Below, piece by piece: positions 33,940 to 43,125 of a DNA stretch of 64,000 nt. The notes below the pieces were generated by a model. It was given only the letters and a program-made list of their open reading frames with translations, searched no databases and was not told the origin of the DNA. Every line of letters begins with the position of its first letter. The first letter of the stretch is position 1. Origin of the DNA: an uncultured Roseicyclus sp. (lineage in GTDB: Bacteria > Pseudomonadota > Alphaproteobacteria > Rhodobacterales > Rhodobacteraceae); contig CANLXA010000001.1 in the NCBI GenBank assembly GCA_947494975.1, forward strand, positions 992,001-1,056,000, written 5' to 3'. A program made the position numbers and the translations under genes.

Positions 33940-34983
33940 ATGGAAACCGATATCCTGATCATCGGCGCGGGCCTGTCGGGCCTGCACCTTGCCACGATCC
34001 TGCACGAACAGGGGCGTGACGTGCGGGTATTGGAGGCGCGGGACCGCACGGGGGGCCGTGTTCTGGGCGCGGCCTATCGCGCGCAGACCTACGATATGGG
34101 CCCGGCCTGGTTCTGGCGCGGGCAGCCGCGGATTGCCGGCCTGATCCGCCGCCACGGCCTGACGGCGTTCGAACAATTCTCGTCCGGGGCGCTGACCTTC
34201 GAGGATGAGCATGGTGACGTGCAGCAGGTGCAGGGGTTCGCGCCGATGGAAGGATCGCTGCGCCTGCGCGGCGGATTTGCGGCGCTCACCCATGCGATGA
34301 CCCGCGCACTGCCGACCGATCGGATCCATCTGGGCACGCCGGTCACCGCCCTGTCGCGCGACGGCGACGGTTTCACGGCCCGGTCCGGGGCACGCAGCTT
34401 CACCGCAAACCGGGTGGTCCTGTGCCTGCCGCCACGGCTGGCGGCGCAGATCACCTCGGATCTGGTCCTGCCCCGGAAATCCATGGCCGCCGTGCCGACA
34501 TGGATGGCTGGCCAGGCCAAGGCCGTGGCGATCTACGAAACCGCGTTCTGGCGCAAGGCGGGCCTGTCCGGCGACGCGATGAGCCGCAACGGCCCGATGG
34601 TGGAGGTGCACGACGCCTCGCCCGCCAGCCTTGAGCGCGGGGCGCTTTTCGGCTTCATCGGCATCCCGCAGGCCGAGCGGACCGACGAAGCCGCGCTCCA
34701 GCGCGCGGTGTTGGCGCAATTCGCGCGCCTCTTCGGCCCGGAGGCCGCTGACCCGCTCGCGGTGCATATCAAGGACTGGTCCGTCGATCGGGCGACGGCG
34801 ACCGCTCAGGATCAGACGGCGCATCAGGCCCATGCCGCCTACCGCCCCTTCGCGCCGATGTGCGATGGCCGCCTGATCCTGAGCGGGGCGGAGACCGCGC
34901 CGCAATTCGGCGGCTATCTGGAAGGCGCGCTGGAGGCCGCCGAGCGGGCAGCGGAGCAGATCGGGCGGAGCCGACAGCCATGA
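33940..34983 (+). CDS. FAD-dependent amine oxidase
   Basis: 347 residues, short for the family. The N-terminal FAD loop is DILIIGAGLSGLHLA, followed by VLEARDRTGGRV (flavin monoamine oxidase type) and the C-terminal GRLILSGAETAPQFGGYLEGALEAAERAA, the conserved FAD-binding end. Probably oxidises a primary or secondary amine. The stop overlaps the TetR start by ATGA. Its place between a cupin and a TetR regulator, beside an aminotransferase and doeAB, suggests a role in catabolism of an amine or compatible solute. Confidence 0.83.
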   Translation: METDILIIGAGLSGLHLATILHEQGRDVRVLEARDRTGGRVLGAAYRAQTYDMGPAWFWRGQPRIAGLIRRHGLTAFEQFSSGALTFEDEHGDVQQVQGFAPMEGSLRLRGGFAALTHAMTRALPTDRIHLGTPVTALSRDGDGFTARSGARSFTANRVVLCLPPRLAAQITSDLVLPRKSMAAVPTWMAGQAKAVAIYETAFWRKAGLSGDAMSRNGPMVEVHDASPASLERGALFGFIGIPQAERTDEAALQRAVLAQFARLFGPEAADPLAVHIKDWSVDRATATAQDQTAHQAHAAYRPFAPMCDGRLILSGAETAPQFGGYLEGALEAAERAAEQIGRSRQP

Positions 34984-35534
34984 GCATCGACACGCGCACC
35001 GCGCTTCTGAACGCCGCTGAAGGCGCCGCCCGTGCGCTGGGACCCGACGGGTTCAGCTATGCCCATCTGGCCCGCAAGGTGGGGATCCGCAAAGCCTCCA
35101 TTCACCACCATTTTCCCACCAAGTCGGGACTGCTTCTGGCTCTGATGCAACGCTATCGCGCGGCCACGGCGCAGGCCCTGGCCCGGATCGACGAGGCGCA
35201 CGGCAGCGCCGCCGCCCGGATCCGCGCCCTGATCGCGCATTACGAGGCGGCGCTGGAGGACGGCACCTGCCTGTGCCTTTGCGTCGCACTGTCGGTCAGC
35301 CACGACCGCCTTACGCCCGAAATCACCGCCGAGATCGCCGCGTTTCGCGACGACGTGACCGCGTGGATCGATGCCACGTTCCGGCTTGGCGCGGCCGATG
35401 GCACCCTTGCCGACGGCTCCGCCGCCGCCACGCTCGCCACGCTGGAAGGCGCGCAACTGGCCGCCCGCGCGGAGGCCGATGTCGCGCGCTTTACCCGCGC
35501 CGTGGCGCCCCTGCGGGCGCAGACCGCGATCTGA
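34980..35534 (+). CDS. TetR-family transcriptional regulator
   Basis: 184 residues. N-terminal helix-turn-helix GPDGFSYAHLARKVGIRKASIHHHFPTKSGLLLAL (about 20-55) is typical of TetR. The C-terminal ligand domain contains CLCLCVALSVSHDRLTPE, close to AcuR/NemR-type regulators with reactive cysteines. Coupled to the amine oxidase by an ATGA overlap. The palindrome at 33220-33237 is its likely site, making it an autoregulator of the cupin-oxidase-tetR operon and possibly of the divergent aminotransferase. Confidence 0.88.
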   Translation: MSIDTRTALLNAAEGAARALGPDGFSYAHLARKVGIRKASIHHHFPTKSGLLLALMQRYRAATAQALARIDEAHGSAAARIRALIAHYEAALEDGTCLCLCVALSVSHDRLTPEITAEIAAFRDDVTAWIDATFRLGAADGTLADGSAAATLATLEGAQLAARAEADVARFTRAVAPLRAQTAI

Positions 35535-35600
35535 TCTGTCGCAAACAGGCTGGACCATCCGGTCCGCCCCCGGCACCCTGCCCGCGACAGGAGGTGCCAT

Positions 35601-36779
35601 TTGCCCGACCGCATTCCCAACTTCGCCCGTGCCGAATACGACACGCGGCTTGCCCGCACCCGCGACGCGATGGAAGGGGCCGGGCTGGACTGGCTGATCG
35701 TTACCGATCCGTCGAATATGGCGTGGCTCACCGGGTATGACGGCTGGTCATTCTACGTGCACCAGGCGGTGGTGATCGGCCCCGCCGGCCTGCCGCTGTG
35801 GTGGGGGCGTGGGATGGATGGCCTTGGCGCGCTTCGGACGGTCTACATGCCCGACGACCACGTCATCGGCTATGACGACACCTACGTGCAGAACCCCGCC
35901 AAACATCCCCATGAGACACTGGCCGACCTGCTGCGCCAGCGCGGCGCCGGGACGGCGCGGATCGGGGTGGAACTGGACAATTACTATTACTCCGCCGCCG
36001 CCCATCAGACCCTTCTGCTGCACCTGCCCGGCACCCAATTCCTCGACGCCACCGGCCTCGTGAACTGGCAACGCGCGGTGAAATCCCCCGCCGAGATCGA
36101 CCGGATGCGCCGTGCCGCCGGGATCGTGGAGGCGATGCACCGACGCATTCTGGAGGTCGCGGCACCCGGCCTGCCCAAGCACCATCTGGTGGCCGAAATC
36201 CTGCGGACCTCCGTTCTGGGCACCGATGACGCCTGGGGTGATTACCCGGCCATCGTGCCGCTGACGCCATCGGGGATGGATGCCACCGCGCCGCATCTGA
36301 CCTGGGATGACAAGCCGATGCGGGAGGGCGAGGCGACATTTTTCGAGATCGCGGGCGTCTACCGCCGCTACCATTGCCCGCAATCGCGCACCCTCTTCCT
36401 CGGCTCCATGCCGGCGCATTTCAGGGAGGCCGAAAAGGCCGTGATCGAGGCGACCCATGCGGGGCTGGACCAAGCGCGGCCGGGCAATACCTGCGAGGAT
36501 GTCGCGAACGCCTTCAACACCACGCTGAACCGCCTCGGCTTCGAAAAGGACAGCCGCACGGGCTATGCGATCGGGCTCAGCTACCCGCCCGATTGGGGCG
36601 AACGCACAATGTCGTTCCGGCGCGGCGACATGACGGTGCTCCAACCCGGCATGACCTTCCATTTCATGCCCGCGCTTTGGCTGGAGGATGGCGGGATCGA
36701 GATCACCGAACCGATCCTGATCACCGAAACCGGCGTGGAGTGCCTGTCGTCCCTGCCCCGCGAGGTCTTCGTGATATGA
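35601..36779 (+). CDS. doeA: ectoine hydrolase (M24 creatinase/prolidase fold)
   Basis: 392 residues. Opens the ring of ectoine to N-acetyl-diaminobutyrate. Creatinase/prolidase fold; the N-terminal domain has the DoeA marks DPSNMAWLTGYDGWSFYVHQ and MDGLGALRTVYMPDDHVIGYDD, and the catalytic half has EGEATFFEIAGVYRRYHCP and SRTLFLG. Starts with TTG behind a strong AGGAGGT site. Stop overlaps doeB (ATGA). The usual partners (uehABC transporter, AsnC regulator DoeX, DoeC) are not in the window. Identification rests on remembered DoeA motifs and the doeB neighbour. Confidence 0.82.
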   Translation: MPDRIPNFARAEYDTRLARTRDAMEGAGLDWLIVTDPSNMAWLTGYDGWSFYVHQAVVIGPAGLPLWWGRGMDGLGALRTVYMPDDHVIGYDDTYVQNPAKHPHETLADLLRQRGAGTARIGVELDNYYYSAAAHQTLLLHLPGTQFLDATGLVNWQRAVKSPAEIDRMRRAAGIVEAMHRRILEVAAPGLPKHHLVAEILRTSVLGTDDAWGDYPAIVPLTPSGMDATAPHLTWDDKPMREGEATFFEIAGVYRRYHCPQSRTLFLGSMPAHFREAEKAVIEATHAGLDQARPGNTCEDVANAFNTTLNRLGFEKDSRTGYAIGLSYPPDWGERTMSFRRGDMTVLQPGMTFHFMPALWLEDGGIEITEPILITETGVECLSSLPREVFVI

Positions 36780-37768
36780 GCCTGACCGTCCCCCTCGACC
36801 GCCCCGGCAAGCAGTTCGGCCATATCCGCATCCCGCATTCCGCCGATGACAGCGCCTGGGGGCATGTGATGATCCCCATCTGCATCATTGCGGGCGGGGA
36901 CGGCCCCACGGCGCTCATCACCGGCGGAAACCATGGCGACGAATATGAAGGCCCGCTGGCGATCCGACAGATCATTCAGGACATTTCGCCCGAAGCCGTG
37001 ACCGGCCGCCTGATCCTGATCCCGTCGCTCAATCACCCCGCGGTTCAGGCCGCCAGGCGCACCTCCCCCATCGACGGTGTGAACCTCAACCGCGCGTTTC
37101 CGGGGGATACGGGCGGAACCGTCACCCGGAAGATCGCCGCCTTCTACAACGATCACCTGATCCCGGAAGCCGACCTGATCGCCGACATCCATTCGGGCGG
37201 CAAGACGCTCGATTTTCTGCCGATGGCCGTCAGCCACATCCTTGACGATGCCGAGCAGGATGCGCGCTGCGCCAGGGCCGCCCGCACGTTTTCCGCGCCC
37301 TACACCGCGCGCCTGCGGGAGATCGACGATACCGGGATGCTTGACGGCGCGGTGGAACGCGCGGGCAAGACCTTCGTGACCACCGAGATCGGCGGTGGCG
37401 GCACAACAACGCCGGACTTGATCAAAATCGCCTATGATGGCCTGCGCCGTTGCCTTGCCGCCGCCGGCATCTGCGCTGCGGATCTGCCGCCTGCCCCGTC
37501 CCGCGCGCTGGATCTGTCGGATCCGGGCGGCTTCCACTTCGCCACCCATGCCGGGATGCTCCGGCCGCACGTCGCCCTCGGCGAGGCGGTGGCGCGCCAC
37601 CAGATCCTTGCCGAGATCTACCCGCTCGACGATCTGGAGGCCGCGCCGAAGATCCTCCGGGCACAGAAGGCGGGCCTGCTGGCCGCGCGCCATGTGCCCG
37701 GCCTGATCAAGCCCGGCGATTGCGCCTTCGTGATCGGCACTGATGGCGGCCCGATCGATCCGCCGTAG
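36776..37768 (+). CDS. doeB: N-acetyl-diaminobutyrate deacetylase
   Basis: 330 residues from the ATG at 36776. Zinc-dependent deacylase of the succinylglutamate desuccinylase/aspartoacylase fold: GGNHGDEYEGPLA (His and Glu ligands), NLNRAFPGD and ADIHSGGK (His ligand), with a catalytic Glu in TTEIGGGGTT. DoeB removes acetyl from N-alpha-acetyl-2,4-diaminobutyrate, giving 2,4-diaminobutyrate. Coupled to doeA by ATGA overlap. Confidence 0.85.
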   Translation: MSLTVPLDRPGKQFGHIRIPHSADDSAWGHVMIPICIIAGGDGPTALITGGNHGDEYEGPLAIRQIIQDISPEAVTGRLILIPSLNHPAVQAARRTSPIDGVNLNRAFPGDTGGTVTRKIAAFYNDHLIPEADLIADIHSGGKTLDFLPMAVSHILDDAEQDARCARAARTFSAPYTARLREIDDTGMLDGAVERAGKTFVTTEIGGGGTTTPDLIKIAYDGLRRCLAAAGICAADLPPAPSRALDLSDPGGFHFATHAGMLRPHVALGEAVARHQILAEIYPLDDLEAAPKILRAQKAGLLAARHVPGLIKPGDCAFVIGTDGGPIDPP

Positions 37769-37845
37769 CCGTCCGAACCGTTAACCAAATCCCTAAAATT
37801 GTCTGTTTCCAGCGCGGGCAATTGCTCCCCAAGTCCGTTACCGAT

Positions 37846-38247
37846 ATGCCACACTTGTTCGACAGAACAGGCGCCGATGAAACCGGCTTCGATGCGGGAG
37901 AATCCCGGCCCCCCTTCCCACGCAAAAGGGTGGCTTTACCGATGCGGAAAGACACAGAAGACCTGCTGGAACACGTGCTGCACGCCGTGATGCAGACTGA
38001 AAACGACGCGCTGACGCTGGCGATCCACCTGCGCAACACGGTGCCTGATGCGCGGATCATCTCGCTGATTCGCGCATTGCTGGCGGCTGATGGCGTCATT
38101 GCCGAAACGTTCAACGGCAGTTCCCCCGGCCGTGCCGACGCCGCGCTGGCCCGCAGCTTCGCGATGACGCTGGCCGAAGCCGCCGATGATCTGGAGGCCG
38201 AAGGCGTGCTCGCGGGCCCCGTCCGTCTCCGGGATCTCGCCTTCTGA
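37846..38247 (+). CDS. hypothetical protein
   Basis: 133 residues from the ATG at 37846; no clear ribosome-binding site. A later in-frame ATG at 37942 (MRKDTEDLLEHVLHA) would give a shorter but well-formed helical protein of 101 residues. Helical, acidic C-terminal half (ARSFAMTLAEAADDLEAEGVL). No family recognised. Independent of doeAB; 78 bases follow before the helicase. Confidence 0.5.
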   Translation: MPHLFDRTGADETGFDAGESRPPFPRKRVALPMRKDTEDLLEHVLHAVMQTENDALTLAIHLRNTVPDARIISLIRALLAADGVIAETFNGSSPGRADAALARSFAMTLAEAADDLEAEGVLAGPVRLRDLAF

Positions 38248-38325
38248 GGGCGGTGCATTCGAGCGGCCGGGCCACCGCGTCGTCTTTCGATTCACCTCCC
38301 TCCCAAAGTATCCTAGGGTCGGCCC

Positions 38326-39870
38326 ATGGCCGCGCTGACCCCCACGTTTTCCGACGATCAGGCCCAGGCCCATGACCGCATCACCGAGGTGCTGCGCGAC
38401 ATGGGCGTGGATCTCGATGACGAAAGCCTGACGCCCGCTGCCGAAGGGCGCGGCGCGGTGCTTGCCGTGACGGGCAAGGCCGGGTCGGGCAAGACCCTGC
38501 TTCTGGCCGAACTGGTCAAGGCGCTGGAACGCGCGGGCGTCGATATCGTTTCGGGCGATTGGGAGGGCAAACGCCGCCGTGACCGGCGCACCGTCGCCGT
38601 GCTGGCGCCCACGAACAAGGCGGCGTCCGTCCTGCGCAACCGCGGCGTGCCCGCCACCACGATCCACCGCATTCTCTACACGCCGGTCTACGATCCGGAA
38701 TTCGAGAAGGTCGCCGAATGGCTGGCCGGTCAGGGGGAGCGGCCGACGATCGAGGCGCTGACCGATGAGGCGCTGGACCGCGCGAAGGTGGTTTACGATA
38801 CCCACAAATCGGTGCCCGCCGCGCTGGCCTCCGCCGGGCTCAGGGGCAGCGATTTCATCACCGGCTGGAAGCGGCGAGAAGATCCGTTGGATATTGGCCT
38901 GATCGATGAAAGCTCGATGCTCGATGACAAGCAGTTCGAGGATCTCAAGGAGATCTTTCCGGTGCTCGTCCTCTTCGGCGATCCTGCGCAGCTTGCCCCG
39001 GTCGGGCAATCGGGCGAGATGATCTTCGATCGCTTCAAGGGCGACAATCTCCTGCATCTGGCCCGTATCCACCGGCAGGATGCCGATAACCCGATCCTCG
39101 ATCTGGCCCATGCGCTCGGCGATCCACAGCTGGAATTCTCGGATTTCGAGCGCATGATCGAAGATGCCGCGCGCACAGATGACCGGATACAGGTCGTCCC
39201 CCGCGCCAATTCCGACATGATGGCGCGGTCCCCGGTGCTGGTCTGGCGGAACGCCACCCGCATCCGCCTGATCTCGGCCTTCCGCGCCGCGTTCGGGGCC
39301 GGCGATGATGAGATCCTGCCCGGTGAGCCGCTGATCTGTGACGGGATCGAACTGCCGCTCAAGCACCGCAAGAAGCGCATCGATCTGGAGGCGCGCGGCC
39401 TGATCAAGGGCGCGCCGGTGATCTATCTGGGGCCCGGAAACCGCCCGGGCTTCTCGCGCCTGCATGTGCTTGGCGCCGATACGCCACGCTTCTCCGCCGC
39501 CTCCATCGTCAAGATCGAAAAGCCGGGGGAGGAGGAGCCGTTCCTGCCCTATGCCGCCCGGATGGGCGCGGCCTTCCTGCACGGTGCGGCGGTGACGATC
39601 CACAAGGCCCAGGGTTCCCAATGGCCCGAGGTCCAGGTCTTCGCGCCGGACCTCTACGCCGCCTCCCGCGCGGGCCGGATGGAGGCGGGGCAGGCGCTCT
39701 GGAAACGGCTGGCCTATGTCGCCATCACGCGGGCCGAGGAGCGCCTGATCTGGGTCACCCGCTACATGCTCTCGCGCCCCGCCGGCCCGCTCCACACGGG
39801 CGATCTGGAGGAAAAGGCCGCCCCGCTGGAGCTGGAAGCTGAGGCGGACGGCATGCCATTGGACGGATAG
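38326..39870 (+). CDS. RecD-like ATP-dependent DNA helicase
   Basis: 514 residues, superfamily 1B. Walker A GKAGSGKTLLL (about 48), motif Ia VLAPTNKAASVLRN, Walker B LIDESSML, motif III LFGDPAQLAPVG, motif V TIHKAQGSQWPEV and motif VI YVAITRAEERL. The C-terminal UvrD-like module follows. The RecBC-binding N-terminal domain of RecD is absent, so this is a stand-alone helicase (RecD2/Dda type) rather than part of RecBCD. Single gene; role in DNA repair inferred. Confidence 0.88.
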   Translation: MAALTPTFSDDQAQAHDRITEVLRDMGVDLDDESLTPAAEGRGAVLAVTGKAGSGKTLLLAELVKALERAGVDIVSGDWEGKRRRDRRTVAVLAPTNKAASVLRNRGVPATTIHRILYTPVYDPEFEKVAEWLAGQGERPTIEALTDEALDRAKVVYDTHKSVPAALASAGLRGSDFITGWKRREDPLDIGLIDESSMLDDKQFEDLKEIFPVLVLFGDPAQLAPVGQSGEMIFDRFKGDNLLHLARIHRQDADNPILDLAHALGDPQLEFSDFERMIEDAARTDDRIQVVPRANSDMMARSPVLVWRNATRIRLISAFRAAFGAGDDEILPGEPLICDGIELPLKHRKKRIDLEARGLIKGAPVIYLGPGNRPGFSRLHVLGADTPRFSAASIVKIEKPGEEEPFLPYAARMGAAFLHGAAVTIHKAQGSQWPEVQVFAPDLYAASRAGRMEAGQALWKRLAYVAITRAEERLIWVTRYMLSRPAGPLHTGDLEEKAAPLELEAEADGMPLDG

Positions 39871-39884
39871 TTGAAGAACCGGTG

Positions 39885-39903
39885 GGATATACCGGAGATA
39901 TCC
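39885..39903. repeat. inverted repeat upstream of the SDR gene
   Basis: GGATAT-ACCGGAG-ATATCC, with a further AGATATACC just downstream, starting 60-80 bases before the SDR start codon. Possible operator; otherwise a leader hairpin. Confidence 0.3.
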
Positions 39904-39962
39904 ATCAGATATACCAATTCTATCCCGGCCTGTTGGCCAGGTTTCAGCGATCGGAGACGCCC

Positions 39963-40691
39963 ATGAAAACCATCCTTATCACCGGCGCCAGCTCGGGCAT
40001 CGGGCGTGCCACGGCAGAGACGTTCCTGCAAAACGGCTGGCGCGTGGGTCTTCTGGCCCGTCGGGCCGAACGGCTTGAAGATCTGGCGGCGCGCTACGAC
40101 ACCGCGCTTGCCCTGCCCGGTGACGTGACGGTGCTTCAAGACGTTGAAAACGCGGTGCAATCCCTTGTCGTGGAGTGGGGCCGTCTGGACGCCGTCTTCA
40201 ACAATGCCGGCATCTTCACGCCCCAGGGCACGATTGATGAGATCGACCCGCGGGATTGGCATAACAGCCTCGCCGTGAACCTCACGGGCATGTTCAACAC
40301 CGCCCGCGCCGCCTTCGCCCAGATGCGCGCTCAGGATCCTCAGGGCGGCCGCATCATCAATAACGGCTCCCTCTCCGCCCATTCCCCGCGCGACGGAAGC
40401 ATCTGTTACACAACGACAAAACACGGCGTGACCGGCCTCACGAAAACGCTCAGCCTTGATGGCCGCCCGTTCCGCATCGCCGCCGGGCAGATCGATATCG
40501 GCAACGCCAAAACCGAACTAGTCGAACGCCTGAACGATCGCATGATCGCCGAAGGCAAGCCGCTGATGGACATGATGGATGTGGCCGAAGCCGCCCAATC
40601 GGTGCTGCACATGGCCAATATGCCGCTCTCGGCCAATGTCCTCTTCCAGACGGTTCTGGCCACCAACATGCCCTATGTGGGCCGCGGCTGA
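39963..40691 (+). CDS. short-chain dehydrogenase/reductase
   Basis: 242 residues from the ATG at 39963 (GGAG 6 bases upstream). NADP(H)-type Rossmann motif TGASSGIGRATAE, NNAG (about 82), catalytic Ser in NNGSLSAHSPR, and YTTTKHG with the YxxxK pair. Classical SDR. The substrate cannot be inferred. Followed by repeat copy C and the convergent NTF2-like gene. Confidence 0.9.
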   Translation: MKTILITGASSGIGRATAETFLQNGWRVGLLARRAERLEDLAARYDTALALPGDVTVLQDVENAVQSLVVEWGRLDAVFNNAGIFTPQGTIDEIDPRDWHNSLAVNLTGMFNTARAAFAQMRAQDPQGGRIINNGSLSAHSPRDGSICYTTTKHGVTGLTKTLSLDGRPFRIAAGQIDIGNAKTELVERLNDRMIAEGKPLMDMMDVAEAAQSVLHMANMPLSANVLFQTVLATNMPYVGRG

Positions 40692-40739
40692 TCCTTCACA
40701 CCTCATTAAGGTTAACGCGCCGCGCCCCCTTCCAATGGT

Positions 40740-40786
40740 CCAAAATACCCCGGGGGAGTCCGTCAGGACGGGGGCAGCGCCCCCCG
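40740..40786 (-). repeat. GC-rich intergenic repeat, copy C (short form)
   Basis: Minus strand: GGGGGGCGCTGCCCCC, CGTCCTGACGG, CTCCCCCGGGGTATTTTGG. It lacks the CCAAGATGAAA tail of the other copies. It lies between the convergent SDR and NTF2-like genes. Confidence 0.6.
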
Positions 40787-40797
40787 TTTGCAAGGAC

Positions 40798-41184
40798 TCA
40801 ATCCTCCGGCCGACGCACCCACCGGGCCCGCCAATCCGGGGCCTCGAACGGGTCGGGCCAGAACTCCCGCTGCAAGGCGATCAGATCGCCCCGCACGGTA
40901 TGGAACGTCAGGGCCGTTGCGCGCATCGTGCCGTCACTCACGCAGACCTCGGTCACGATCTGGTCGCCTTCGCCCACGATCCGGCGCAGATCGAAGGTCC
41001 ATTCGCCCTCGGCCGGGTAGGCGGTGTTCAGCGCGGCAAAATTCTCCCGGCCCTCGATCATCTCGCCCGATTGCGGCCATTGCAGGCGAAAATCTTCGGT
41101 GAGGCACAGGCTGGCGGCATGGAAATCATTGGTTCCCATCACGTGCCAGAACTTGCGGACAACCCGTTGTGCGGCGGCCGACAC
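40798..41184 (-). CDS. NTF2/SnoaL-like protein
   Basis: About 128 residues. SnoaL-like alpha+beta cone fold: VVRKFWHVMGTNDFHAASLCLTEDF, LQWPQSGEMIEGRENFAALN and the end REFWPDPFEAPDWR. Such proteins are small enzymes or ligand binders of unknown substrate. The start is unsure: GTG at 41184 follows the stop of the upstream TIGR02186 gene, while ATG at 41229 would overlap that gene by 40 bases. Same strand as TauE/TIGR02186, so possibly the last gene of that operon. Confidence 0.75.
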   Translation of the reverse strand: MSAAAQRVVRKFWHVMGTNDFHAASLCLTEDFRLQWPQSGEMIEGRENFAALNTAYPAEGEWTFDLRRIVGEGDQIVTEVCVSDGTMRATALTFHTVRGDLIALQREFWPDPFEAPDWRARWVRRPED

Positions 41185-41189
41185 CGCCC

Positions 41190-41939
41190 CTATGTCCGGA
41201 TATAGCGGAACACGGCCGAGGCCAGCCATCCCGCCGCAATGGCGATGACAAGCGATAGGATGCCGTAAACCAACGGCCGATCATGGGCGAGATTATAGAT
41301 AAACCGTTCCAAGCCGACCTTCCGCACTGCGATATCTTGTTCATGGACGTCGATGACGTTCCCGCCACGGGTCAAGAATATGCGCGTGCGGTAGTCACCT
41401 TCAACAAGGTTTGCGGGCAATTGGATAGATGTATCGAACAAGGTTTCGTTACGAAGCGTCACGCCGCCTTCGATGGTCTGGTACAAATCGCCCCGTTCGC
41501 GGATCCGGATCAGGGCGCTGGTGAAGGATTCGCCATCCTCCACGCCGATGCCCACGGCCCTGATTGCATTGGGGATCGAGACCTGATGGCGCAGGTCTTC
41601 CGTCTGGGTGATGACCTCGTCAAAGGCCGCGGTGGTGGCGACCGCGTAGAAAGACGGCGCGGCATCGACCTCGACCACATCGGTGTTGACCCAGATGCCA
41701 AATCGCCGGTCCTTGCGCCGCACGGCCACCGGCAGGGATGGGCCTTCGACGGTGATGATCACCTCCAGATCGCCCTCCGGCGCGGGCGCATCGCGGCTGA
41801 CCGCCCCGAAAATCAGGATCTCGGACCCCTCGAAATTCGCGGTGATATTGATCGCGTCGCGGCTGAGCCCGACCACCACGGTTTCGGCCATGGCGGGCAG
41901 CCCCAGAAACAGCGTGGCTGCGATCAGAAGCGCCCTCAA
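41190..41939 (-). CDS. TIGR02186 family protein, partner of TauE/SafE
   Basis: 249 residues beginning with TTG at 41939, which overlaps the TauE stop (TTGA). N-terminal signal (LLIAATLFLGLPAMA), a periplasmic beta domain (ETVVVGLSRDAINITANFEGSEILIFGAV; RKDRRFGIWVNTDVVEVDAAPSFYAVA), and a C-terminal membrane helix (LVYGILSLVIAIAAGWLASAVF). Found beside TauE/SafE exporters in alphaproteobacteria, so it probably helps that transporter. The alternative long reading frame joining it to the TauE region is out of frame with TauE and not real. Confidence 0.82.
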   Translation of the reverse strand: MRALLIAATLFLGLPAMAETVVVGLSRDAINITANFEGSEILIFGAVSRDAPAPEGDLEVIITVEGPSLPVAVRRKDRRFGIWVNTDVVEVDAAPSFYAVATTAAFDEVITQTEDLRHQVSIPNAIRAVGIGVEDGESFTSALIRIRERGDLYQTIEGGVTLRNETLFDTSIQLPANLVEGDYRTRIFLTRGGNVIDVHEQDIAVRKVGLERFIYNLAHDRPLVYGILSLVIAIAAGWLASAVFRYIRT

Positions 41940-42859
41940 TGTCCTGCCCCCGCCCCGAGGGAGTACAGTTCGGACGGCATCACCAGCAGATCGAAGGCCA
42001 GCTTGCCGCAGACGGCCAGCACCATGATGGCCAGCAGAATGCGCAGCTGCTCCGCCTTCAGGCGGGTCCCGATCCGCGCGCCGATCTGCGCGCCGACGAC
42101 GCCGCCGACCAGCAGCAGGACAGCCAGGACCATATCGACGGTGAAGTTCGTCGTGGCGTGCATCAGCGTGGCAAAGCCGGTGACAAAGATGATCTGAAAC
42201 AGCGATGTGCCCACCACGACCTTCGTGGGCATCCCCAGCAGGTAGATCATCGCGGGCACCATGATGAAGCCACCGCCCACACCCATGATCGCCGCCAGGA
42301 CGCCCACGAACAGCCCCACGATCAGCGGCGGAATGACGGAGATATAGAGGCCCGACGTGCGGAAGCGCATCTTGAACGGCAAGGCGTCGATCCAGCCGCG
42401 CTGGCGCCGCTTCGGGGGCACAACCCCTCCGGCGGACCGGGCCCTGCGGATGGCGTTGAGGCTCTCGATGAACATCAGGCCGCCGATTATGCCAAGGAAA
42501 ACAACGTAGCAGAGCCGCACCAGCAGATCGACCTGGCCGATCGCCGTGAGCGCCGCAAAGACCTGCACCCCGATCGCGGCCCCCACAAGGCCGCCGATCA
42601 ACAGGACCCCGCCCATCTTGAGGTCCACGGTTTTTCGTTTGAAATGCGCCAGCACGCCCGAGAAGGACGAGGCCACGATCTGGTTGGCCTCGGTCGCGAC
42701 GGCCACGGCGGGCGGAATGCCGATGAAGAACAGGAGCGGCGTCATCAGAAAACCGCCGCCCACACCGAACATGCCCGACAGGATGCCGACAAGCCCGCCA
42801 AGCCCCAGCAGAAGGAACGCGTTCACGCTCACCTCGGCAATGGGCAGGTAGATTTGCAT
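41936..42859 (-). CDS. TauE/SafE sulfite-exporter family permease
   Basis: 307 residues, eight hydrophobic segments in two repeats, each with the glycine-rich family motif: GLGGLVGILSGMFGVGGGFLMTPLL near the N-terminus and GVLAAIMGVGGGFIMVPAMIYLLGMP in the middle. Family members export sulfite, sulfoacetate or related organic anions. Coupled to the TIGR02186 gene by a TTGA overlap. A 259-base divergent region separates it from the ECF sigma gene. Confidence 0.88.
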   Translation of the reverse strand: MQIYLPIAEVSVNAFLLLGLGGLVGILSGMFGVGGGFLMTPLLFFIGIPPAVAVATEANQIVASSFSGVLAHFKRKTVDLKMGGVLLIGGLVGAAIGVQVFAALTAIGQVDLLVRLCYVVFLGIIGGLMFIESLNAIRRARSAGGVVPPKRRQRGWIDALPFKMRFRTSGLYISVIPPLIVGLFVGVLAAIMGVGGGFIMVPAMIYLLGMPTKVVVGTSLFQIIFVTGFATLMHATTNFTVDMVLAVLLLVGGVVGAQIGARIGTRLKAEQLRILLAIMVLAVCGKLAFDLLVMPSELYSLGAGAGH

Positions 42860-43125
42860 CGGGCAAATGGCCTTTGACTAGATGGCTTCCGCTTTAACGC
42901 GCGTCTCGTCCGTTGGCCAGTGCGGCACCACGGCGCGCGGATCAAAAAAAGAAGTTAGATGAATCGCGAAGACGCCCCCCGCAGGTCGCAAGGTTTGGGG
43001 TTTCGGGATAGGACCAGATCCGGGATTTATGAGAGCCACAGTCTCAATAATCACCCCCACACGCCAGCAAAAAAATCTGGGCGCGGCCCAAGGATCGCGC
43101 CTCGGCCTCCGTCATAGGGTATGAG

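Noticed and set aside
37780-37830. CtrA-like site (TTAACC...CTAAA) before the 37846 gene
   Set aside because: Spacing and second half-site do not fit TTAA-N7-TTAA.
41190-42866. 558-residue minus-strand frame joining TIGR02186 with the TauE region
   Set aside because: Only its end is coding (TIGR02186). The rest is out of frame with the real TauE gene, so it is not a fusion protein.
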